Part shown: positions 54,219 to 64,000 of the stretch, one piece after another
How the letters are laid out: each line of letters begins with the position of its first letter
Position numbering within the stretch: position 1 is the stretch's first letter
Position numbers and translations under genes: made by a program
NCBI GenBank assembly: GCA_030998015.1
Contig: JARWMV010000018.1
Location: 62,001 to 126,000, forward strand
Direction of reading: 5' to 3'
DNA: 64,000 bases
From: Ceratorhiza oryzae-sativae
Lineage: Eukaryota > Basidiomycota > Agaricomycetes > Cantharellales > Ceratobasidiaceae
The notes under the pieces: model-generated
Told to the model about the DNA's origin: nothing
Databases searched by the model: none
What the model saw: the letters and a program-made list of their open reading frames with translations, nothing else

Positions 54219-56836
54219 CAAACGACAATGTGAAGAAGAGCAAGATTCTACTGGACGCCTTCTTCCCCCCCCCCTCCGCCAGCACCTTCATGCGAACCAC
54301 AAAGGGAGAAGGGTCACCCAGAGGTCCAAGACCTACCTGACATCCAGCTTAAGGACATAGTGGAAACCATACTTGAAATGAAGCCTCATAAAGTGCTGGG
54401 CCCGGACGGACTCCCAGCTTGTGTATACATCCAGGGAGTACATTTATTAAAGCCACACCTCCTCCCAATCTTCTGCATATTGCTCCAACTAGGCATCTAC
54501 CTGACTGAGTGGCGTCACTCCAAAACAGCAGTCCTCCGAAAGGGGGGCAAACCCAATTATGGTATCGCAAAGGCCTACCACCCCATTGCTCTCCTGAATG
54601 TTATCAGCAAGGTTCTATCCTCCTGCATTGCAAAACGTCTCAACTCCCTTGCAAAGACCCATAACTGGATCCCGTCCCACCATTTTGGCAGCCAACCAGG
54701 GAAAACAACTTTGGACGCGCTCCACTTCCTCACAAAGACTGTAAAGGACGCCTGGGCAAGGGGCCAAGTCATGTCAGCACTCTTCCTCAACGTCAAAGGG
54801 GCTTTCCCCATGCACACCCGAAGAGGCTAGCCGAAAATATGCAGCTGCTAGGAGTCCCAGAGGCGTACATCAACTGGATGTTGGCAAAGCTGGACAGACG
54901 GACAACTTGCCTTACCTTCAACAATTTCACATTGGTAGCGCTCCTGGTACTAAATGGAATTGACCAGGGATGCCCGCTCTCAGTTATTTTCTACTTGATC
55001 TACAACAGCCCACTGGTGGAGGTCCTGAGCCCAAAAGCGAGGGAGCTATGCATTGCGTACATAGACAACATTACTTTTGTAACCTGGGGGCCTACTTTTG
55101 AGGACACCCACAACAGCCTGGTGGACATGATGACAAGGAGAAAAGGGGCTCTTGCCTGGTCCAAGTCTCACAATTCCACCTTTGAACTCAACAAAACCGC
55201 GTGCATCGACTTCTCCCTCAATAAAGCCCTCCACTGTCCGAAACTGAAAATCGGCGCCCAAGTGATCACCCCGGTCTTCTCACATATCTTACTTGGGGTC
55301 GCCCTGGACCAGGACCTCCGCTGGAAGACGCAGTGCAACAACGCGCTAGTGAAGGGGATGAATTGGTCGACCCAGCTCTCAAGGATTGCCAGGATGTCGT
55401 ACGGGGCCTCAACATCAGTTGCTCGCCGCCTATACCTGAGTGTGGCAGTGCTGTGTTTCACTTATGCTATAGACATCTGGTATGCACCAGTCGTGCTGAG
55501 TCACCAAGAGGGGGCAAGAAGCTTGGGGTTGGTAGGATTTGTGAAGAGACTAGCTAGGATACAAAGCATGGCAGCCCGAGCCATCCTTGGCACGTTACCT
55601 TCCACCCCAACACACTCCCTCAACGCCCATGCCAAACTCCTCCCAATGCACCTCCTACTCAACAAAGTGTGCCTCCAAGCTGCCGTCAGATATGCCTCAG
55701 TCCCTACCGAACACCCCCTCTCCAAGGCAGTCGCCTGAGTTGTCAACCGAGGCCAGAAAACGCACATCCCTCCCCTCCAACGCATAATGCTTTTCTCGGG
55801 CTGCAACCTGACAAACTTTGAAAGAAGGGCTATTACGAAACACCCCCCCCTCACGACAGCCAACCCATCCTTCCCATCCCGCATTCAAGGAATCATGGAT
55901 GTACGCACAGACCAGTCAGATCTCCAGATCTTTGCAGACAGGTCCCGTTCGGAGAAAGGAGTCAGGGCTGCAGCAGTAGTGATGGAACATGGAAGGGTCA
56001 AGGAGGTTTCAGGCTTTCGCCTTGGGACCCAGGAGAACCATTCAGCGCTGGACGCCAAGGTTGTGGCTGTCATGCTAGCACTACACCTCCTTAACTCAAA
56101 CAGGGGGGTAACAGAGGCCACTGTTTTCTCGGACTCCCAGCTGGCGATCAAAGGAATCCAGGGCGGTGTCATCAGTGTCGTGCCGTGGATGCTGAAATCC
56201 GCTAGGCGAAGCCTCTCTGCAGCCAGGAGGAAGAACAGAGGCACGGAAGTCCACCTACAATGGTGCCCAGGGCATTCGGGAACACTGGGCCAGGAGCAAG
56301 CAGACTCGGAAGCGAAACTAGCAGCACGGGGAAAATCCTACCCCAACTCCGCCATCCCGAAGGCGCTCCTCTTGCAGCACCCTCTGACAAATCCAGAAAC
56401 CTATAAAAGGCACCTGAAGGAGGAAAACAAAGTGGCAGCCGTACAATTCTGGAAAAACACCCCTGCTGGCATCAAATTCCACCAACGATATGCCCTCCTC
56501 TCTCCCTCGAATTTCCTAGCCCACACCCAAGGCCTCCCTAGGTCAAGGGCCGTCCTCCTCTTTTGCCTCATCACCGGTCACGTACAGCTCAACCAGCACT
56601 TGCACCGCATTCAGACCAACAACTCCCCTGACTGTGACCACTGCGGGGGCTCTCCAGAGACCGTCGCACACTTCCTTCTACGCTGCCCCCACTACGCCAC
56701 CGAAAGATACATCTATCTAGAATCTGCCAACCTTGGCCCGCTTTCCCTAGACTACCTCTTCTATGCCTTGGAGGCCCTCGCGCCCCTCTTCGACTTCCTC
56801 AGGGCCACAGGTTGCTTCAAAGACTCCCTCTGCTAG
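54219..56836 (+). pseudogene. LINE ORF2 3' part: RT, RNase H and CCHC
   Basis: Continues the LINE after the chromovirus. RT: LGPDGLPAC, NYGIAKAYHPIALLNVISK, SQPGKTTLDALHF, LFLNVKGAFP (catalytic Asp of FLDVKGAF replaced by Asn), IDQGCPLS, and AYIDNITF where the YxDD box reads YIDN. RNase H in the frame from 55787: IFADRSRSEKG, FSDSQLAIKGI, WCPGHSGTLGQEQAD. The C-terminal zinc motif CDHCGGSPETVAHFLLRC ends near the stop at 56836. Stops at about 54338, 54828-54830 and 55736-55738 break the frame. Confidence 0.85.
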
Positions 56837-57305
56837 TTTATCTGTTCCTCTCCCTTTTCTTGTGTTTCACCTCTCAGCTCCGGCCCTATGCCATCTTGCC
56901 TCTATACATAGACCTTAGATAGTTTTCTCTTTATTCTTAGCATGTTGTATTCAGTCTTGCCTCCTTGCTACAAGTTTCCCCTGCTCTGTTCCCCTCCTAG
57001 TACACCTCAGGCCGCTCGTCTGTACTGTCTTGCACGTTGCACCATGGGGCCTAGCCCTGAAATGACAATAAATATATCTGATTCCAAAAAAATGCTCATG
57101 ATGTGATTTGTAGCACAATGCCAAGAGCATCCCTAAACAAATGAATCATTTCACCCGACAAGATCCCCAACTCTATCCTGTGCATCTCTTTCCATTTTCC
57201 ATCACGCATAGGCCCACTCACCCTGCAGCTGGCAGCCATTGTTGTTGCAACCGTTGCGTTTGGCAGGTGGTATCTCTCCAGGAACCCTACCACCGCCAAT
57301 GGTGG

Positions 57306-58614
57306 TGTTATGGATCACTAACATTCTCTATTATTTTAGTCTGCTCTGCCAACCTCAAGCGATGCCTCTGTAATTAAATTGTGAAATACTCGAATTTGTA
57401 TGCGCTCTGAATTGTACTATTTTCCGTTACATTAAATAGTACAAATTTCCCGCTCTCCAACGCATATTTTATTAAGTTTTTACGATAAGATCTCAGAGAG
57501 ATACAGAGGTTGCGATATTTCCCCTTATCAGGAGATATTGATTACAACATCGCACCACTCATATCTCGGCAACCGCTTACGCTATCAAAGCGATCTTATG
57601 CTCTATCGATAGCTAATCTTCGGCGGTATCTGCTGCCCGAAGATCGTCGCGATCCACCAGATCCTCGCGCCGGAATGGCCCAAAGATCATTAGAATCTTA
57701 CTGGACCATCAATCAAGATCTAATGACTCCAGTGAGTCAGGAGAGCTTCCCAAATTGATCCAGAAGCTTCTCTGACTCACTTTATGACTCACTGAGATGT
57801 AGCCTCCATTCATTACATGTATATACTATGATAATATGATCTACAAGCCAATAGCAGGTCTCAGATGCATCAATGCCTTCGATCCACACCCTGTCTTTAC
57901 TCTTTTATCCTATACTGGGCTAGGGTGTACCCCAAGTATAGCAGTACCCTCTTTTGATGATTGCACTGGCATGCATGTATCTATTTGGCTCTGGAATGCC
58001 CTCCTCAGGGTATAAAAGGACCTCCTCTGAGGCCCTTCCAGACCACTTCCCTCCTCTACTCAACCCAGACCGGTTATTGGTTTCCTTTTTCTCTTTCTAT
58101 TTCTCTTGTCTGTGTGTGATTTCTTATATAACTAGTACTGAGGAATAAAGTACCATATTAGTTATATACTGTCTGAGACATTGTATCTTATATACAGAGA
58201 TATATAAGGATACAATATTGCCTGATTGAGCGTGACATTAAGTACCAGCTATTAGAGGAAATCTAAGTACCTGTAGCTGAGGAAGTACACGCATTAGGCA
58301 GCCCACCATCTATCCTATAAGCTATCGCTTAAGCCTAGTATTAAGATCAGTATCAGTTAGTCCAAGCGACTAGGGCTGAACTACATTTAAGATATCTAAG
58401 GGAACCTGACCATAGTAGTCTTGCTCTTTATACCTATAAATTAGTCAGTTTACACTGTGAAAGATTAAGACTACCTTGAGTGTTACTTGATCGCATTGCA
58501 ACTATTTTGAGCCTTCTTACTCTAGTCTAAGAAGTATTGAGTACGATTAGTGTATACTAACATATCTACATTTGCTTAAGCTCTAGATATTCAAGCGTAC
58601 CCTGACCTGTAACA
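57306..58614 (+). mobile_element. Solo LTR (1.31 kb) in exon 3 of the split gene
   Basis: Starts TGTTATGGATCACTAAC and ends CCTGACCTGTAACA, flanked by GGTGG (57301-57305) and GGCGG (58615-58619), a 5-bp target duplication with one C/T difference. Same family as 31365-33852 but with CpG sites largely preserved. Contains a TATAAAAGG box near 58009 that may be its promoter. Confidence 0.9.
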
Positions 58615-58732
58615 GGCGGCCATGTCGCGTCGTCCATGCCGTCGCGCCTCAAGGACAAGATCGAAAAGCAAAAGATTGGTCCTCCGCCACCGGCAGGAAG
58701 TGGAGGCAAGGCTTCAAAGCCAAATTAGTATA

Positions 58733-60320
58733 CACTGCACAGCAAAATGATTGCAGCACATGACAAAAATTTGATCATTCTTGACTCTGGAGACAGTTAC
58801 TAGATTTCATGTAGATACATTCATGCGATTCAAAAGAGTGATACAATAGACGCGTAGTGCAAAAACAACAAGCAAAATCAATAAGTGGGATGGCGAGAAA
58901 AAAAGGAAACAAAGTTGGATTTGCTGCAATCATTTTGCGTGATGTAAGCAAGCTGTCTTAACATCCAGAAAAAATTGATGAAGGTACTCACACTTGAACA
59001 AGCCACTTAGTACTTAGTGTGCCCACCTTTCGCTTTTACTAGTGCTGCAATACAGCAAGGCATTGATTTGTAAAGACCACGGATATACCGAGAGGGAATC
59101 CTGTACCATTGCTGCTCCAGAGCCTCCCAGAGTTCCCAATGATTTGTTGGCTGGGGCTGTTCAGCGCAAACAGCAGCGTCAAGATAAGACCAAACATGCT
59201 TGATTGGGTTCATATCTGGGCTGTTCGACAGCCAGGGAAGGACCCAGAGCCGACGATCAAGGAGCCACTTTTTGGTCACTCGAGCAGTGTGTTTTGGATT
59301 GTTGTCTTGCTGGAATATTATTGAAGATGGACAAGTGCAGGATTTAAGGAGGGGGCGAAAGAATTCATTGGAAAGTATTTCAGTGTATTTGATTGCTGTG
59401 AGTGTGCCATCTATAAGGTGCAATCAGCCAACACCATCTGGTGTAATATACCCCCAAACCATAACATGTCCTCCACCATGTTTGACAACCTGTTTCATAT
59501 GCTCTGGTTTCACTGGGTCACCAACCTTCTTATAGTAGATATCTGGCCCTCCAACTCCAAAAACAGGGAACTTTGACTCATCCAAAAAATGGACCTTGGA
59601 CCAGTCTACCTTGTCCCATGTCAAATGCAACTGCCCCCAGCACAGCCGCCTCCAACGCTTCTTGCAGTTAAGGAATGGAACCCTGCATCGATGATAGATG
59701 TGAAAACCGTGCTTGTGCAACTGCCATTGGAGTGTATCAGTGCTCACATTGGGGAAAAAATTGTGTTTAAGGTCAGCCGCAGTCTTGACAACACCACAAG
59801 ACATCAGCAACGCAGCCCAACAACCCTCAGATTCATCTAGTTTGGGTGGATGACCAGTGCTTTTCTTTGGTGTGAAGATATTGTTGCCTCTAAGATAGCT
59901 TGACCAGATTCAACCAATGGTAGTGTTGTGTACCCCACCCAGCCAATTTGCCACTGCATGGTCAGTCAGACCCTTCTGCTTCAAGAAGATTATATTGGCA
60001 CGCTTTGAGGGTGATATAGCAGCCACCATAGTGTAAAAAAATTGAGTGAATTGGCACTAGAAAAGAAACAGACAGTTGCAGAGAACCGTAAGCAGGTGAG
60101 GCTGCTTACATCATGCAAAATGATTGCAGCAAATCCAACTTTGTTTCCTTTTTTTCTCGCCATCCCACTTATCGATTTCGCTCGTTGTTTTTGCACTACG
60201 CGTCTATTGTATCACTCTTTTGAATCGCATGAATTTATCTACATGAAATCTAGTAACTGTCTCCAGAGTCAAGAATGATCGAATTTTTGTCACGTGCTGC
60301 AATCATTTTGCTGTGCAGTG
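58733..60320 (-). mobile_element. Tc1/mariner element with 218-bp TIRs
   Basis: Terminal inverted repeats 58733-58950 and 60103-60320 (CACTGCACAGCAAAATGATT...), flanked by TA dinucleotides (58731-58732; 60321-60322), the Tc1/mariner signature. It sits 2 bp after the stop codon of the split gene. Internal transposase is defective. Confidence 0.9.
59007..60029 (-). pseudogene. Tc1-type DDE transposase
   Basis: Reads from MVAAISPSKRAN (60029) with an HTH-like region (KQKGLTDHAVANWL), then WSKVHFLDESKFPV (first Asp), IFQQDNNPKHTAR (second Asp) and SPDMNPIKHVW, where the third catalytic residue (Glu in NPIEN/HxW) is Lys. Stops at about 59909 and 59424-59426 (end of PDGVG, where the family has Trp). 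Both catalytic loss and stops show it is inactive. Confidence 0.85.
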
Positions 60321-60322
60321 TA

Positions 60323-61594
60323 ACTGAATAGACTATGAGCATCCACTGTTTCGTATCAAATGAATTGCTCCTAGTCAACATAGCCATCTTTTGACACTTT
60401 CGACCTTGCGTGCGTTGTCAGTTGCATCAAGTTGTGCGGACTCAGACAGCCATTCTCAATTCGCTTCTCAAATGACCAAACATAAACCAACAATGCGCCA
60501 AACAAACGCCCGGCGGCCGCTAGTTGACTCCTTGAGGCATCCGAGAGCCATAAATATTGAGGCGCAATTAAGTAAACGTAATTTTTGTATACTTAGCAAA
60601 GCGCTTTAAGCCTGCTATGTAAGAGTGGTGAAAATGTCGCCGAGGTTCGAGCGACTTGTACATTCGTTTACATAGAGTACAACCGATAATAACAGGCGAT
60701 ACTGTTGATATCTATACTACGTGTATACGTGTATATCACGCTAGACGCGCGTAGCGCAGTGTGCTTAAGACGATTAAAAATATAATATATTCAAGTGTGC
60801 GGATGGCTACCTACGGAGCGAAATGGCGCTCCTTATAACACAAACAGAGGCGTTCTAGTACATCGTAGAGAGTTACAGTAAGTAAGCGATTTGTACTACA
60901 CGAGTCATGCGATTGCCAGTACATTCTGGTGTATACGATATATATTTATATATTTGTATATTTGTATTCTGCAGATACATTGGCGTGTATGCGGGTGAAG
61001 GAACGTAGAAAAGGAGATCAGCAATATGTCATCGTAGAGAGAACAAAAGAAAAGGAAAAATGTCGATATAGCATCTATGTATGCGTGGGATCGTTCAACA
61101 ATAGATGAAATAACTTCCAGGCCGTCACAGCTAAATTGATTTCGCAGCCAAACCTGGTCCGGTCGCCCGTCAGCTGATCTCGAAGTTGGTGAGTGGTGCA
61201 CTGAGAAACTCTGCATGTGGCAATCACCACGAGGCGGCGGCAGAGGCCCCAGACACCGCAGAACGTTGATTTCTTTCTTCAGCCATCGTTATGAATAAGT
61301 CCGCTCAAAAAGCTTACTTCATAACGGCCATCATGAAATACAGCGTGGCTACAATGTGGCTACTGATTGATTAAACTCTGTTTCGCCAACTCAGGTCCGA
61401 TCGCCGCCGATTGAGGAGAACAATAGAAATAAATGCTGCATGTAATTCTTTCGAGAGCCAAGAATAAAAAGTACTGGAAGATAAGGATGAAAGCTTTTTA
61501 GATTACTTCAAACCGCCAGGTATGACTGTTGCTGGCCCCGTCATTGTTTTACCCTGTTCAAAGCGGTGAGCCAAACATCAACTACGAGGGAAAG
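60323..61594. other. Intergenic, no recognised gene
   Basis: AT-rich at 60700-61080 with tatata and tgtata stretches. Open frames at 60391-60609 (+) and 60905-61216 (-) show no domain. Confidence 0.4.
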
Positions 61595-63915
61595 TTAGTT
61601 CTTTACATTTTCTTCCCATTCAATGAAAGCTGTCAATTCTGTCCCGCCAAACCGAATTCCAATTCGAAAGCTCAGGGTCCAGTACGAGCCGGTGATAGGG
61701 CTATCATGCTCAACCAGCATGCTGCTAACATCCTCCACCTGGGCTGACACCGTACACACACGGGTCCACCCTGGAAGGAGCTTGCCTTGGAATACGAAAT
61801 TTTAGCTTTTTGAATTTATAGGATTGTCAATTCGACGGCATACCGCGCTTATCGCACAAAAATTTAGAAGGTGATGATGAGGTGGTCGAGTAGATGCAAG
61901 CATTTATCCACCTTGAGGCGGAGTAAAACGTGTGAAACTGGTACCGGTAGTGATGTCGAAGACTAGAATCGTAAGAAAGTGAGGTTTCCTAGGTGTATGT
62001 GTTAGCAATTGTTATTGTGAACCTTTTCCATGTACACACACGTACCTTCTTCACAATCTCTGACCACCCATCCTCCACCGCATGTTCTCCCGACGGTAGG
62101 TAAACCCTAGAACGACCAATGTGATCTGCGTCATTCGCATTATAGGAGACAAAACAATCTGTGCCGAAGGAATAGCGAGTGACGCGACTAACGACACTTC
62201 GGGCAATAGCCCATATGGCAGCTCCGTCTGCGACGGCCTTTGCACTGAACGAGCATCTATGAGTGATGGGAGCCTCGACCCGTAAGCATAAAACATACCC
62301 TGGTTTGTTACTAGTCGTGAGTCTGTCGGAGATATTCATTTGCCTTTTGATCTCTGCCTTGAGATATGGACTGTCGCCGAAGCCTCCCACAAGGAAGACA
62401 TGCTATACTCAGTGAGTTTAGTTTATGATATGTGATCTGATGATACTCACGGGTAAATGGACACCTGAAAATTGGCTCCTTACGCTGGCGATAATCTGAG
62501 TCACACAGCGGTCGAACAAAAGCTTGGTAATAACTCTGTATTTCCGACACAAATGAGAAGGCACTCATAACGATGGATTTCCACTCACCCAGGAAGTTTG
62601 AGATAGCCGCTCTGAACGCCAATTGACGGTATACTCAATTTGCGTTTCCCCATCTTGATGTCGATATATGTTTCGGTCCCTGTAAAGTTTCGTTTGGCAA
62701 AGTTGATAAAATGCTCGAGCGAATCATTCGTGTATGTCTCGATATCCTCGTCGTCTAGACCCTCATGTTCTAACGTCCAGCGGATATAATCTTCGTATGC
62801 ATCGTCGACAAATATTGCGCCGGCTTGGATACCTAATGAATGCCGTTAGATGCGGGCGACAATGAATAATAGATTGACTTGCACGCGGACGCTTTAGTTT
62901 CCTTGAGTTCAAGCATTGGTTCTGTGCGCGTGACCTTGTAAACGGTAGTATCAACAGTAGAACCTCCAGCATCGCAAACAATAATATTCATATCCAGCTT
63001 TGAGTTCGATCAGAATTATGAATAATTATAATGAAGCGAATCACTTACAGAAAGAGAGGAGGAAGTTCGGCAGTCATCTAAACAGAACTGTATTGAGGCC
63101 TCGGCTTCTGTTACGAACGATATCTGCTTAGTTGCGTTCTCTGGGCAAGACCAACCAGCCTTTGTAGCCGCCGTACGGAGTACTCCTTGTTCGGGCGTCC
63201 CCCAACCATTCGGGTGAGCAATGATCACCTCCATAGTAGGAAAGAGGCACTGCCACTCTTGGTGACCGCGAAACGTTGTTTCTTGGAAGAACGCCCGGGT
63301 GTGCTTAAGCAAGTATCTGAGAAAGTCGAGGTAAACTTGTTGGACTCGAACCCCCGGCGGGAGGGCTGATATGGTGCCCGATCAAGCATAGAACAACTAA
63401 AAGAGGATTGTTACTCACGATCGAGCTTAAGCCCTGAGGATGGTGCCATGTTCGAGGGATGGAGGTGCAATTTGAAGTGTTTCGCCAAGGAGCAGCCTTG
63501 CTTGCGAGCCTCTTCAGCATCCTGATTGAAAGCCTCGGCGCCATATTTTACGGGCTTAATACATATAGAAATGAGCACTTCACAGCTTTGTTTCACACGA
63601 CACTCACCTCGTTCTCTGAGCTGTACCAGATCCAGCTAGGAACTTTACACATTTGCTCGCTTTCGATCTGACCTGGCCACTTAGTAACGCGTTGAACGTT
63701 GGGTTTCACACCTTTGATAGGTTAGGATAATTGATCCTGTAATCTCAAGCGGGAAGCTCACCAGATGTAAGATGGATATACGAAACAGCGCTACACGTAG
63801 TTCCAATATCGATCCCAACGACTAGTTTGGACTTTTGCCCCCAAATCCTGATAAGCATGTCCAAGCTTGGTCAGTGAAAAACAAAGGGAACGAGGAATAG
63901 GGCTTACTTATCCAT
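61595..63915 (-). CDS. HSPA12-like Hsp70 / actin-fold ATPase
   Basis: Fungal Hsp70-like ATPase of the HSPA12 type. Start at MDK (63913-63915); the first intron splits codon 3, giving MDKIWGQKSK. Phosphate 1 motif VGIDIGTTCSAVSYIHL (about 63770-63830). Then WPGQIESEQMCKVPSWIWY, AVKYGAEAFNQDAEEARKQG, LDFLRYLLKHTRAFF, a long exon with VIIAHPNGWGTPEQGVL, phosphate 2 NIIVCDAGGSTVDTTVYKV (about 62990-62930), RKLSIPSIGVQ, adenosine motif HVFLVGGFGDSPYLKAEI (about 62400-62345) and KAVADGAAIWAIARSVVS. Many short introns. The C-terminal part, including FQGKLLPGWTRVCTV and RIGIRFGGTELTAFIEWEE to a stop at 61595-61597, matches the usual tail of these proteins, but the exons between 61790 and 61990 are uncertain. 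Likely cytosolic; client unknown. Confidence 0.75.
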
Positions 63916-64000
63916 TGTGAGTGAATATTGCTGAAGAACGCGGAGGGTTTGGAGGCCAGGCCCGACGAACAGAGACAACGTACTATGCTAAGGCTTTATA

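Larger units (their letters stand above)
40301..57091 (+). mobile_element. Tad-like non-LTR retrotransposon (LINE), split by a chromovirus
   Basis: 5' part 40301-43653 and 3' part 54219-57091, ending in an A-run preceded by AATAAATATA. Flanked by a 15-bp target duplication, ATGCTCATGACGTGA (left) and ATGCTCATGATGTGA (right), differing by one CpG-to-TpG change. Carries ORF1 (zinc knuckles), ORF2 with AP-endonuclease, RT and RNase H. The full-length 5' end is suggested because ORF1 and a leader of about 150 bp are present. Insertion is in intron 1 of the small membrane-protein paralogue. Confidence 0.85.
40227..58728 (+). pseudogene. Split paralogue (copy B) of the small membrane protein
   Basis: Exon 1 40227-40256 (MSPLPPRQPG), exon 2 57114-57179 (HNAKSIPKQMNHFTRQDPQL to P), exon 3 in two parts 57229-57305 (LAAIVVATVAFGRWYLSRNP...) and 58620-58728 (HVASSMPSRLKDKIEKQK... 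stop 58726-58728). Intron 1 contains the LINE plus nested chromovirus (about 16.8 kb), with target duplications at 40286-40300 and 57092-57106. Exon 3 is cut by a solo LTR with a 5-bp duplication. Removing the insertions would leave the same three-exon plan as copy A. The exon 3 insertion makes it a pseudogene. Confidence 0.8.

Noticed and set aside
63335..63365. tRNA T-arm-like ggactcgaaccccc
   Set aside because: It lies in a coding exon of the Hsp70-like gene (LPPGVRVQQVY on the minus strand) and has no other tRNA features.

Overview
The window looks like nuclear DNA of a basidiomycete (Agaricomycete). The inference rests on short (about 47-57 nt) GT-AG introns in almost every gene, a KDM3-type JmjC gene, GH7 cellulases, a DUF3533 membrane protein, an HSPA12-like Hsp70, and fungal-type chromovirus, Tad-like LINE and Tc1 elements. 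A Rhizoctonia/Ceratobasidium-like host would fit, but the sequence alone does not prove it.

Layout. 0-28 kb is ordinary host sequence: a P-loop GTPase fragment (-), a long TRANK1-like SF1 helicase/TPR gene (+, 2.7-9.1 kb), a Ser/Pro-rich disordered protein (+), a KDM3-like histone demethylase (+, 11.5-15.5 kb), a tandem pair of GH7 cellulase genes (-; the second is a pseudogene) flanking an F-box remnant, a DUF3533 membrane protein (-) and an F-box protein (-). 28.7-37.3 kb is a duplicated SKP1 locus: two near-identical SKP1 genes sit in direct repeats of about 1.87 kb, each followed by a more divergent SKP1-like gene. The repeats are separated by a 4.4 kb transposon island that is almost free of CpG and contains two LTRs joined head to head and a Ty1/copia 3' remnant. 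A foldback element (37.5-38.5 kb) and two small membrane-protein genes follow.

39.5-60.3 kb is a nested transposon tower. A small three-exon gene (intact copy at 39551-39932) has a paralogue whose first exon is at 40227 and whose last codon is at 58728. It is split by a Tad-like LINE in intron 1 (15-bp target-site duplication) and by a 1.3-kb solo LTR in exon 3 (5-bp duplication), and a Tc1/mariner element lies 2 bp after its stop codon. The LINE is itself split by a 10.6-kb Ty3/gypsy chromovirus (5-bp duplication GGTAG). Between its chromodomain and its 3' LTR, the chromovirus carries about 3.7 kb of unexpected cargo: an unknown 382-aa ORF, an antisense intron-containing Cys-rich gene, a 61-bp tandem repeat and a gene resembling the Rep proteins of circular single-stranded DNA (CRESS) viruses. 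That cargo is the most unusual content of the window. The right end (61.6-63.9 kb) is an HSPA12-like Hsp70 gene (-).

Exon boundaries were read by eye from splice consensus and protein continuity. Family calls come from recognisable motifs; no database search was possible.
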